This document shows, one piece after another, positions 1 to 7,343 of a stretch of 14,582 nt of DNA; the stretch's first letter is position 1; every line of letters starts with the position of its first letter. Where the stretch lies: positions 1 through 14,582 of the forward strand of contig WGAA01000019.1 in assembly GCA_015489285.1 (NCBI GenBank). The letters run 5' to 3'. The translations under genes and the position numbers were made by a program. The notes under the pieces were generated by a model. It had not been told where the DNA came from. It saw only the letters and a list, made by a program, of their open reading frames with translations, and made no database searches. The stretch comes from Anaerolineae bacterium. GTDB lineage: Bacteria; Chloroflexota; Anaerolineae; JAADDB01.

Positions 1-3000
1 GTAGGATGCACCTGCTTCCACTGGGTCAGGTTCCCGTTGGGGGCATAGGTGAACTGCAGGTCATACGGGCCGTTGCCCATGCTGCTGTAGGCGGTGCAGG
101 TGCTGTTCCCCGTGTACGCGTGCACCAGGCGGTCCAACGCGTCGTAGGAGAAGCACTGCTTCTGGTTGCTGTTGCGGGCGTCGACGATGGTCTTGATGTT
201 CCCTACCGCATCGTAGGTGTAAGTGAGGTACTGGAGGTCGGTCGTGTTCGGAATCTTGCCCGCCTTGATCTCTTTCAGGCGCCCTCGACCCGAGGCCGTG
301 GTCCAGGGATAATACGTGAAGGTCTGCCGGATGGTGTTGGCCCCCAGCACCCGCTGGGTTACCCGCCCCGCGGCATCGTAGGTCGTACTTTGCACGTAGG
401 TGCCCAGAGCGCTGCTCAGGCTGTAGGGCCGGCCCGCGGCGTCGTAGGTGTAGCTCACCGTCTCCCCGTCCGGATACGTCATGGTGCGCACCCGGTCCGC
501 CGCGTCGTACGTCCATTGGGTGGTGTACCATATGCCGTCCAGGTAGAGTTGTGCCTGGGTCACCCGGCCTCGCAGGTCATAACGCCAGCGACGCTTGCCA
601 AAGGGCCCCCGCAGTTCCGTCCGCCGACCGCGGCCGTACTGTCCGTTCCCCGGGTCATAGGCATCGTATTCATGGGTGGCCAGCCAAGTTAACGTTCCAG
701 TACAGTCCTTGGGAACGGTAGCGTCTTCGTACACCCAACGCACTCGGTTGAGCCCATCGTAGACATAACACAGCGTGCGCCCTCGCGCGTCCGTCTGTCG
801 CTTGAGATTCCCCGCCGCATCGTAGGCATAGGTCCACGTCCCCATGTCCGGGTCGGTCATCTGCACCTTGCGGCCCAGGGGATCGTACTGCATGGTGGTG
901 ACCGCCCCGTCCGGCCCGGTCACCTGCACCAACAAATCCTGCACGTTGTACGTGTAAGTGGTGGTGGCATACGGCGTCGCGCTCCATGTCACGCCGGTGT
1001 ATGTACCCGTGTACAGGTGAACTTTCTCCAGGCGGCCAAACCTATCGTACTCATAAATGCGCTGATGCCCGTTCTCGTCCAACACCCCTTTCTTCCACCC
1101 CTGATACGCCGTCACCGCCTGCTTGCCGTCGGGATGGGTGACGCGTGTCACACGCCCCAGGGCGTCGTACGTGTATTCTGTGTGAGGCCGAGTGGTGTTT
1201 TCGGACACATAGGATGCGCTTGCGCTCACCGAGAAGGGCATGTACTGCCGCGCGGTCAGGCCCAGGGCGTTGTATGTCTGCTGCGACACCGATTGCTGAC
1301 CGCCGGGAAGTTCGGCCTTGGTTTCCACCAACCTGCCCAGGCCATCATAGAAGCGATAGGTGGTAATGACCCCGGCCTGCCCCGAGACCTCCCGCTGGTC
1401 GACCCGGATCCGGAAGGGGAACACGGTATCCGCATAGGTGTACTGGACTGTGGGATAGGTCAGGGAATCATAGGGGCGCACTATCGCCACCGTCCGTCCA
1501 AACGCGTCGTACGTCTGCAGGACAGCGGCCCCGTTCGGGTCGGTCACCCGTTTCAGAAGTCCGGTATATCCGCTTCCTATCCCCGGGTCACTCTCGTTGA
1601 TGCCGTAATACTCGTAAGTGGTTGTCTGGTTTAGGGCGTTGGTTTCCTGAATGCGGTAGAGGTGATAATGCGAATCGTACGCGTATGTGGTGGTAAGTCC
1701 CCGGGGATTGGTCACAGAGGTCACGTTCCCCCATGCATCGTAAGTAGCGCGAGTTTCTACCCACCCCCAGCCGTCCTTGCCCCGGCGCACCTTGGTCCGC
1801 AGTCCCTTTGTCGGCGGAGTGGTATAACTACTGGCGTTATCGTAGTAGTACCGCTCCTCCACTATCAAGTCGGCGGTGTTGGGGGCGCTTCCCTGGATGC
1901 CCTGATAAAGGAAATACTGGGCGGGGTAACTCACCAGCCACGCTGATGTGTTGGGGTAGTACGCCCAAATGTGGGTGCGGTTCTCCACCGTGGCTGCCCC
2001 ACTGTATTCCTGTTGTCGAATAAGGTTGCCGTAGGCGTCATAGGCAAAAACCGTGCGCGCGACCTGACCGTCCTGTTCTACCTGTTTCTCCTGCAGGGCA
2101 ATGAACCCCGCCTTGACTGTGTTGCCCTCCTTTATGGTGGCGCTGATCGTCCACGTGTTCGTGATAACCTGTAACGGAGTGCTCGTCGCATCTTCAACCT
2201 TCTCCACCTTGAGTCGTCCCCTCAGAAGCCAGTCATCCGGCGGGAGGGCAAACCGGGTCCACCCTTTGCGCATTACAGTACCGCTCAGTTCCCGTCGCTC
2301 CACCGTGACTTCCCGATAGCCCAGGAAATTACCCCCCGTTTTCCCATTGCTGAACTGAGAGGGCCACTTGCATGTCGTCGCGTCCTCGGTTTCCAGGTAA
2401 CAGCGCCCCTGACTGTCCGCGCTGTACAGGTACACGTCCTTCCACCCGCTCCCAAGACCATCGTGAACCTCCTTGGATTCAACCCGCCAGTTCGCGGCGT
2501 GATCCCACCCGCTGTCCGGCGTGCCATAAGCGACAGTAATCTGTCCCCCATAGCCGTTATTCAGTGAGGTCAGCCGTGGGTAATTGAACCGGGCCTTTTC
2601 CCAGTCTGTCCCCTGGCCGTCGTTACGCCCTTCCTTGTTGTTGTACCCCGTGTACCCAAACGTCCAGGCTGGCAAGCTGTACCAGGCAGTTCCGTCCGTC
2701 CCCCAGGCCTGTACCTGACTCAGCACGCGTAGTCGCTTGTTGGGTTCATCCGCGGGGACAAAGGTGCCGTAGGTGAAGCGCCACTCCCGCACTGCGTCCC
2801 AACCGCCGTCGGCCCGGTGGCGTTCAACGATGACCTTCTGCACCGCGTCCGTCTGCCAGAAGAGGACGAGTTGACCAGAGCTGGCAAAGTCCCACCGGTA
2901 CGCCTGGGCTCCGATGCCGTCATTGGGCCCGTTTCCGTTCCAGCGCCGTCCCCAGATGACGCGTACCCGGGTGCCCGGGTAGGTGATGGTTGTCAGGTAA

Positions 3001-4688
3001 CTGGCCCGCTCGTGGTTGCCGTCGTCTCCGTTCGGGCAGGTTTCGTTCGCGCCGATTTGGCCTTCGTTCTTCCAGACGGTGCACTGGTCGTTGTACGTTT
3101 GCTCGCTGTAGTAGAAAGTGATAGTCATCCCCGTGGGATACACGATTTCCTTCAGGCGCCAGCGCACTGTGGCCTGATAGGCCAGCCAGGCAGCCCCCGT
3201 CCAGCCCCCAATCCACCCGCGGGCAACCTGACGGCTGTCCCCCGTGGTACCGAACCGGTATTTCACTCCATCCCGGGTAATGACCTCCCAGTAGCCCATC
3301 TCGGTTCCGCTGTACCAGGTAATGCGCCACAAGCGGTCATCCTCGGTCCGGTAGCGATATGCGCCGTTGTGCCCAAGGTATTGCACGTTCTGGGGCATGG
3401 TGCTTTCGGGTACCAGCTTCAACGCCTCACCGTTAAGGAATAAAAGGGGCACGTCGTCCCAGCACATGTGGTAATGGGCTCCATCCCAACACCGGCGTAC
3501 GTTGCGCCACGTGATCTCCCCCACATCCAGACTCCAACCAAAACCGACACCGTCCGACTGAGCCCAGGTGAGGATGCCATCCACACGACGGCTGTTGTAG
3601 GTCAACTGAAAAGGCGGGGTGATGCCCTGACGCCCCGACGGCAGTCCTAAGGGGAGTTCCCAGGTTAGCGCGCCGCTAAAGCGCGCGACACGTGTGTCAT
3701 TGAATTGCAACTGCCAGCCGCCTTCCGTCGATCCCGCTGTACCCGCGCCGAAGGTGGAAAAGTGGTCGGTCACAAAAGTGATCTCCTCTCTCGCCTCGTC
3801 CACATGCACGACCCGCACCGGTTCCCATACGCCTTTGGTCTCGTTGAAATACCCGGCCCAGGGGCGCAAGAACGCAGGTCGTGACCTCCAGTTTGCCAAC
3901 CCGGCCAAATTCAGCGTGACGGTGACCGGCTTCTGAAAACGGACAATGGCCGTTCCTTTCTCGTCCTGCATAGACAAATCGAACGTCATAGCCATACCCG
4001 CTTGACCGGTAGCCAGACGGTGTATATTCCGCTGCTCCACCCGTGCCCGAACAGAAGCAATGCCCGAAGGCAAGGCTCCAGGAGCAAAAGTCACTGTTAT
4101 CCGACCATCTGGGGTGCGCAGCATCCCACCCCTCGCCGGGGAAAAGGACACATCTGCTGCTTGCAGGACGTATACAGAGGCGCTGGCTGGATACGTCTGG
4201 GCAGGCGACGTCACCTGTAAATAGGCGCGGTTGACCAGCACCGAAGGAGCGCCTTTTTCTATTCGCACTTGGTAAACAAGCGTGTTCGTTGCTCGGGCGG
4301 GTATTTTCGGCCAACGCCATTCTAGAGTATGGGAGATGGGGTCGTACTTGCCTGTGGTGCTCCCCAAGAAAGTCACTCCATGTGGCAAAGTATCTACCAC
4401 GACGACATCTTGGAGCGCCACATCGCCGGAATTGCGCACTACCAACGTGTACGTGATGATGTCGCCAACCCGCCCTGTCTCCCGAGAAGCGCTCTTGGAA
4501 AACACAACTCGGGGGGCTACAGACCGGAATGACGATACAGGAGATGGATTTGTACCTGGATCTGAGGCATTCGTCGAAGTTGAAGGGGCCGCGACAAAGG
4601 TCGGATGTGGAGTTGCCAACACGGGAACAGGAAACAGGAGTGCCAAAATGAGGAGCAGGTTAAACACGCGAAGAGCACGGGTGGTCAT
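1..4688 (-). CDS. Secreted giant RHS/YD-repeat protein, 3' end outside window
   Basis: The frame is open without a stop from the ATG at 4688 to the left edge (1562 complete codons), so the C-terminus is missing. Residues 1-25 form a signal peptide: Arg at 4 and 7, a hydrophobic core LLLILALLF, and cleavage after VLA. A Ser/Thr/Pro-rich linker follows, then a DUF11-like domain (about 60-160, with GDIITYTLVVRNSGD). About 184-315 resembles a ZU5-like segment (TPDGRITVTFAPGALP). About 325-390 is the RHS/SpvB-like entry module (LPLGLPSGRQG, LTYNSRRVDG, VGFGWSLDVGE). Residues 395-880 are rich in Trp and Tyr. From about 880 onward there are about 20 YD repeats such as YDALGRVTRVTHPDG and YDAAGRVTQ. 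Known RHS/YD proteins form hollow beta shells enclosing a C-terminal cargo, often a toxin; the tail is unseen here, so a toxin role is only inference. The start is fixed by a perfect Shine-Dalgarno. The first ~250 codons use more A/T third positions than the YD region, suggesting a mosaic gene. Confidence 0.93.
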   Translation of the reverse strand, partial: MTTRALRVFNLLLILALLFPVPVLATPHPTFVAAPSTSTNASDPGTNPSPVSSFRSVAPRVVFSKSASRETGRVGDIITYTLVVRNSGDVALQDVVVVDTLPHGVTFLGSTTGKYDPISHTLEWRWPKIPARATNTLVYQVRIEKGAPSVLVNRAYLQVTSPAQTYPASASVYVLQAADVSFSPARGGMLRTPDGRITVTFAPGALPSGIASVRARVEQRNIHRLATGQAGMAMTFDLSMQDEKGTAIVRFQKPVTVTLNLAGLANWRSRPAFLRPWAGYFNETKGVWEPVRVVHVDEAREEITFVTDHFSTFGAGTAGSTEGGWQLQFNDTRVARFSGALTWELPLGLPSGRQGITPPFQLTYNSRRVDGILTWAQSDGVGFGWSLDVGEITWRNVRRCWDGAHYHMCWDDVPLLFLNGEALKLVPESTMPQNVQYLGHNGAYRYRTEDDRLWRITWYSGTEMGYWEVITRDGVKYRFGTTGDSRQVARGWIGGWTGAAWLAYQATVRWRLKEIVYPTGMTITFYYSEQTYNDQCTVWKNEGQIGANETCPNGDDGNHERASYLTTITYPGTRVRVIWGRRWNGNGPNDGIGAQAYRWDFASSGQLVLFWQTDAVQKVIVERHRADGGWDAVREWRFTYGTFVPADEPNKRLRVLSQVQAWGTDGTAWYSLPAWTFGYTGYNNKEGRNDGQGTDWEKARFNYPRLTSLNNGYGGQITVAYGTPDSGWDHAANWRVESKEVHDGLGSGWKDVYLYSADSQGRCYLETEDATTCKWPSQFSNGKTGGNFLGYREVTVERRELSGTVMRKGWTRFALPPDDWLLRGRLKVEKVEDATSTPLQVITNTWTISATIKEGNTVKAGFIALQEKQVEQDGQVARTVFAYDAYGNLIRQQEYSGAATVENRTHIWAYYPNTSAWLVSYPAQYFLYQGIQGSAPNTADLIVEERYYYDNASSYTTPPTKGLRTKVRRGKDGWGWVETRATYDAWGNVTSVTNPRGLTTTYAYDSHYHLYRIQETNALNQTTTYEYYGINESDPGIGSGYTGLLKRVTDPNGAAVLQTYDAFGRTVAIVRPYDSLTYPTVQYTYADTVFPFRIRVDQREVSGQAGVITTYRFYDGLGRLVETKAELPGGQQSVSQQTYNALGLTARQYMPFSVSASASYVSENTTRPHTEYTYDALGRVTRVTHPDGKQAVTAYQGWKKGVLDENGHQRIYEYDRFGRLEKVHLYTGTYTGVTWSATPYATTTYTYNVQDLLVQVTGPDGAVTTMQYDPLGRKVQMTDPDMGTWTYAYDAAGNLKRQTDARGRTLCYVYDGLNRVRWVYEDATVPKDCTGTLTWLATHEYDAYDPGNGQYGRGRRTELRGPFGKRRWRYDLRGRVTQAQLYLDGIWYTTQWTYDAADRVRTMTYPDGETVSYTYDAAGRPYSLSSALGTYVQSTTYDAAGRVTQRVLGANTIRQTFTYYPWTTASGRGRLKEIKAGKIPNTTDLQYLTYTYDAVGNIKTIVDARNSNQKQCFSYDALDRLVHAYTGNSTCTAYSSMGNGPYDLQFTYAPNGNLTQWKQVHP

Positions 4689-4691
4689 CGC

Positions 4692-4701
4692 TCACCTCCT
4701 T
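4692..4701 (-). promoter_or_regulatory. Full-length Shine-Dalgarno for the RHS gene
   Basis: The minus strand reads AAGGAGGTGA, ten bases complementary to the usual 16S anti-SD. The AGGAGG core ends 6 nt before the ATG at 4688. This fixes the start and predicts strong initiation, stronger than at the housekeeping genes in the window. Confidence 0.85.
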
Positions 4702-4759
4702 GCCGAGTAACCAGGCACCGATAAATCATTAGAAACTCTGATGCGTTGATAGCGTAACT

Positions 4760-4768
4760 ACTATATCA
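4760..4768 (-). promoter_or_regulatory. Candidate extended -10 promoter for the RHS gene
   Basis: The minus strand reads TGATATAGT, an extended -10 (TGn plus TATAGT), inside the only clearly AT-rich stretch near the gene (about 4710-4815). No good -35 is visible 16-18 nt upstream. It would give a leader of about 65 nt. The same TGn architecture occurs at both promoters near 9620-9742, which supports the call; it is still a motif-only prediction. Confidence 0.35.
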
Positions 4769-5060
4769 CAAATTAATCTAATCAGAAAATGTAGTATAGT
4801 GATAAAATTTCACATGCTGGTGAACCATAAGTACTACCTTTATAAAACCGAACTGATGTTTTGCATGGAGTCGGCGACGTTGATGAAAGGTGAGTTTTTA
4901 AATGGCATTAAGGAACTGGAGCGGTGGAAGATCAAGGTGAGCGCTACGTCGGCGATGGGCAAAGCAGAGGAGCGAAGTAGGAGGACGTTTGGGAATGCAT
5001 GGGGCCCTACGCACGGGGCTAAAGCGATACTGTTGGCAAACATTTTGCACGGCGCTGCTC
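4769..5060. other. Intergenic stretch, no convincing gene
   Basis: This is lower-GC DNA upstream of the RHS gene. A 103-codon plus-strand frame (4799-5110) and a 67-codon minus-strand frame (4840-5043) exist, but neither has a usable ribosome-binding site, the third-position GC bias of neighbouring genes, or a recognisable motif. The plus frame also runs into the heptamer repeats. I see no RNA gene. It could be a decayed gene plus promoter DNA. Confidence 0.5.
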
Positions 5061-5508
5061 GTTACGTCACTCGTCAGGCGTCAGGCGCTGAGGGGGAATC
5101 GGCGCGATAGGATGAAGCTTGGCGATGTGGCGTAATTCGTGATGCGTAATTTGGAGACAAGCTTGGCTCTGTAGCGATAGTCTTGTGTCCACGCCAGGCG
5201 GTTACTCGTTACTCGTGACTCGTTACGTCATTCGTCATCCGTCAGGCGGAGGTGAGAACGGCGGCGCTGGAGGCGCAGCTTGGCTCTGCAACGTGATGCG
5301 TGATTCGTAATGCGTAACTTGAAGACAAGCTCGGCTTTGTGGCGAGAACCTTGCTGCCACGCCAACCAATTACTCGTTACTGACGTTGGCGCGGTAGGGT
5401 CAACCTTGTTCTCGCGCCGGCCCTTTAATCGTTAATTGTCAATCGTTAATCGTTGTCTTTCCACGCCAACCAATTACTCGTTACTCCGTTACTCGTTAGC
5501 CGTGATGG
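5061..5508. repeat. Composite repeat field built of 7-nt units
   Basis: Runs of heptamers of the form GTNAYNC recur in clusters. They include 5066-5086 (GTCACTC, GTCAGGC twice), 5132-5152 (GTAATTC, GTGATGC, GTAATTT) and 5201-5247 (GTTACTC twice, GTGACTC, a 5-nt GTTAC, GTCATTC, GTCATCC, GTCAGGC). Further clusters lie at 5293-5320, 5369-5382, 5424-5451 and 5473-5508. Between clusters, a 43-nt segment at 5153-5195 matches 5321-5363 at 33 of 43 positions. A 25-nt segment at 5357-5381 is repeated exactly at 5461-5485, with a diverged copy at 5189-5213. The field is therefore about 2.5 copies of a ~168-bp unit: heptamer block A, spacer, 25-mer, heptamer block B. It has no coding potential; function unknown. 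Confidence 0.8.
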
Positions 5509-5523
5509 AAGCGTCCCAAAGGG

Positions 5524-5575
5524 AGCCCCCCAACCAGGGGGCTTTGCCCCGATGTAACCCGGAGTTCAGCTCCGG
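5524..5575. terminator. Hairpin pair downstream of rsmD, possible terminator
   Basis: A GC hairpin (AGCCCCC 5524-5530, loop CAACCA, GGGGGCT 5537-5543) and a second one (CCGGAG 5559-5564, loop TTCAG, CTCCGG 5570-5575) lie 22-77 nt beyond the rsmD stop. Neither has a proper U-tract on the minus strand, so this is at best a weak or bidirectional terminator for the four-gene operon. Confidence 0.35.
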
Positions 5576-5597
5576 ACGGGTTCTCGTAATGGCCCTG

Positions 5598-6155
5598 CTA
5601 TGCCTTGCCCTTTTTCCTCCAGAACTGGAGTACCGTGTCCCCGTAGGACCGTTCTTGTTCCAGCAGGAAATGCTTCAGCTCGATGTCCTCTCGCTCCCGG
5701 GGGTCGATCTGGACGATGACCAGGCCATGGTCCGCAACCCATTGGGGACGCTCGTCCAGGAGCTCCAGGGCTTTTTTCCACATGCCTTTGTACTGGGGCG
5801 GAGCCACGTAGACGATGTCGTAAGGGGCCTGGGGGGTCCCCCGGAGGAAGGCGAAAGCGTCCCCCCGGACGGTGCGGGCCCCTTCCTCCAGGCCGGTCAG
5901 CCGCAGGTTCTCCCGGATGACGCGGTAGGCCTTCCCCGCGCGCTCGACGAACGTCGCATGGGCTGCCCCCCGGCTCAGGGCCTCGATGCCGACGGCACCG
6001 GTCCCCCCGAACAGGTCCAAAATCCGGGCCCCCTCCACCTCCGCCCCCAGGATGTTGAAGAGGGCTTCCTTAACCCGGTCGGTGATGGGGCGGGTGCCCT
6101 TGCCGGGGACGGATTTCAGGGTGCGCCCTTTGGCCTTTCCGCTGATGACTCGCAT
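5598..6155 (-). CDS. rsmD: 16S rRNA (guanine966-N2)-methyltransferase RsmD
   Basis: This 185-residue protein is the usual RsmD length and begins with the family hallmark MRVISGKAKGR. TRPITDRVKEALFNIL (about 21-36) and the SAM-binding motif ILDLFGGTGAVGIEALSRGA (45-64) are intact. RsmD methylates N2 of G966 in 16S rRNA during 30S assembly, using S-adenosylmethionine. The catalytic motif IV, normally D/N-P-P-Y/F, reads APPQY (118-122), so the acidic or amide residue is replaced by Ala. This may be a lineage variant, since the rest of the fold looks conserved. The ribosome-binding site is weak. It is the last gene of the minus-strand operon, 97 bp after rdgB, and that gap holds an inverted repeat. 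The stop is TAG. Confidence 0.93.
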   Translation of the reverse strand: MRVISGKAKGRTLKSVPGKGTRPITDRVKEALFNILGAEVEGARILDLFGGTGAVGIEALSRGAAHATFVERAGKAYRVIRENLRLTGLEEGARTVRGDAFAFLRGTPQAPYDIVYVAPPQYKGMWKKALELLDERPQWVADHGLVIVQIDPREREDIELKHFLLEQERSYGDTVLQFWRKKGKA

Positions 6156-6180
6156 GGTATCGTTTCCGTGGGAACTCGGT

Positions 6181-6255
6181 TGAGACTTCCGGGTGAGACT
6201 TCCGAGGTCTTCAAGACCTCGGAAGTCTGGGCTACTCTGGGCTAGTCTGGGTTCA
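6181..6255. repeat. Perfect 16-bp inverted repeat plus tandem 10-mers
   Basis: The arms at 6196-6211 and 6213-6228 are perfectly complementary around a single C at 6212. An extra copy of TGAGACTTCC (6181-6190) precedes the left arm's copy (6194-6203). To the right, three 10-nt units of the form TCTGGGYTNN run 6226-6235, 6236-6245 and 6246-6255, the last ending on the rdgB stop codon. In the operon transcript this forms a very stable hairpin just after rdgB, with no U-tract, so it may set relative expression, mRNA processing or stability. Its form suggests a REP-like mobile palindrome. Confidence 0.8.
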
Positions 6256-6867
6256 CCCCCGCGCGGGACGGCCGGTCAACCAGCAGCGGAGGAGGGGTTT
6301 GATGGCCTGGGCCGCACGGGCTCGGTGACTGATGCGGTTCTTCTCCTCGGGAGGAAGTTCGGCCATAGTGCGTCCGCGGCCGGGCAGGTAGAACACGGGG
6401 TCGTAGCCAAACCCGTGCTCCCCTCGCGGGGTGTCCACGATGAGCCCTTCGACGGTGCCCTGGGTGGTACACGCCTCCCCCTCCGGCGTGGCGACCGCAA
6501 TGACGCAGCGGAAACGGGCCGTCCGCCGTTCCCGGGGGACCCCCTGGAGGTCTCTCAGGAGCTTTTCGATGCGGTCCCGATCGCTTGCGTTGGGGCCCGC
6601 GTACCGGGAAGAGTACACGCCGGGGGCCCCTCCCAGCGCGTCCACCTCCAGGCCCGAGTCGTCGGCCAGGGTGACGAGGCCGCTGATCCGGGCGTAATTC
6701 AGGGCCTTCTGGAGCGCGTTTTCCAGGAAAGTGTTTCCCGTCTCTTCCACCTGTTGAGTGATGCCCACATCGTCCAGGTAGACGAGCTCCACGGGCAAAT
6801 CGTGCAGGAGTTCTTTGTACTCTCGCAGTTTACCTCGGTTGTGTGTGGCAACGAGCAAACGGATCAT
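6253..6867 (-). CDS. rdgB: XTP/dITP pyrophosphatase (RdgB/HAM1 family)
   Basis: This 204-residue protein of normal family length hydrolyses dITP, XTP and ITP to monophosphate plus pyrophosphate, keeping deaminated purines out of DNA and RNA. All family motifs are present: ATHNRGKLRE (7-16), ADDSGLEVDALGGAPGVYSS (68-87), HGFGYDPVF (151-159) and the purine-recognition motif KNRISHRARA (176-185). The start ATG overlaps the upstream Nudix stop by 4 nt (ATGA), and AGGAGG lies 7 nt before it, so translation is probably coupled and also independently strong. The pairing with a Nudix hydrolase suggests shared nucleotide-pool sanitation. Confidence 0.97.
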   Translation of the reverse strand: MIRLLVATHNRGKLREYKELLHDLPVELVYLDDVGITQQVEETGNTFLENALQKALNYARISGLVTLADDSGLEVDALGGAPGVYSSRYAGPNASDRDRIEKLLRDLQGVPRERRTARFRCVIAVATPEGEACTTQGTVEGLIVDTPRGEHGFGYDPVFYLPGRGRTMAELPPEEKNRISHRARAAQAIKPLLRCWLTGRPARG

Positions 6868-7343
6868 GCATCTTCCTCCTGGGAAGGGGACGTTTTAGGG
6901 ACCATGCTCCACGCCCGTTCCTTCAGGTAGCGCTGGATAACGGCCTGCTGACCGGGATGGGCGAAAGTGAGGTGGGGAATGCTCTCCACGGGCACCCACA
7001 CGGCACGGACCACCTGGGCATCGGGGTCGTGGGGGATGGGTTCCCCGTCCACGCACCGGGCTTCGTACGTCAAAATGTACACGCCCACCGGGCCGGACTC
7101 CGTTTCCACCACCTCCACCCGGCTGTCGTAAAGGCGCAGGGACTTCACCGAGAGTCCGGTTTCCTCCAACATTTCCCGCACCGCGGCCTCCTCCGCGGTC
7201 TCGTAGGGCTCCCACGTGCCGCCGGGAAGGGCCCAATGGCGGGAGACGCCCGGTTTGTCCTGTTCCACAAGAAGGACGGCCCGACGGATCGGGTCGTAGC
7301 AGAGCACGGTGACGATAGTCGTCTTCATGATCGTTTTGTTCAT
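6864..7343 (-). CDS. Nudix hydrolase (MutT-like)
   Basis: This 159-residue single-domain protein carries a perfect Nudix box at 42-64: G42, E48, then REMLEETGL (56-64), matching GX5EX7REUXEEXGU. Nudix enzymes cleave nucleoside diphosphates linked to another moiety in a metal-dependent reaction. The substrate (8-oxo-dGTP, ADP-ribose or another) cannot be read from sequence. It has no signal peptide or membrane segment. The start ATG overlaps the recD2 stop by 4 nt (ATGA) and has GGGAG 5 nt upstream. Its own stop overlaps the rdgB start in the same way, so the three genes are tightly coupled. A second Met at residue 6 is a less likely start. Confidence 0.93.
   Translation of the reverse strand: MNKTIMKTTIVTVLCYDPIRRAVLLVEQDKPGVSRHWALPGGTWEPYETAEEAAVREMLEETGLSVKSLRLYDSRVEVVETESGPVGVYILTYEARCVDGEPIPHDPDAQVVRAVWVPVESIPHLTFAHPGQQAVIQRYLKERAWSMVPKTSPSQEEDA

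Noticed and set aside
3697..4320. 207-codon minus-strand frame within the RHS gene
   Set aside because: It lies in a different frame from the continuous RHS reading frame that carries the signal peptide, DUF11 and YD motifs, so no frameshift is needed.
4799..5110. 103-codon plus-strand frame as a small gene
   Set aside because: It has no SD, its codon use is unlike the neighbours and it ends inside the heptamer repeats.
5061..5508. Repeat field as a CRISPR array
   Set aside because: Units are 7 nt and contiguous, the longer repeats are not regularly spaced with unique spacers, and no cas gene is present.
6196..6228. Palindrome as an intrinsic terminator of rdgB
   Set aside because: There is no U-tract after the stem on the minus strand, and rsmD continues in the same direction.
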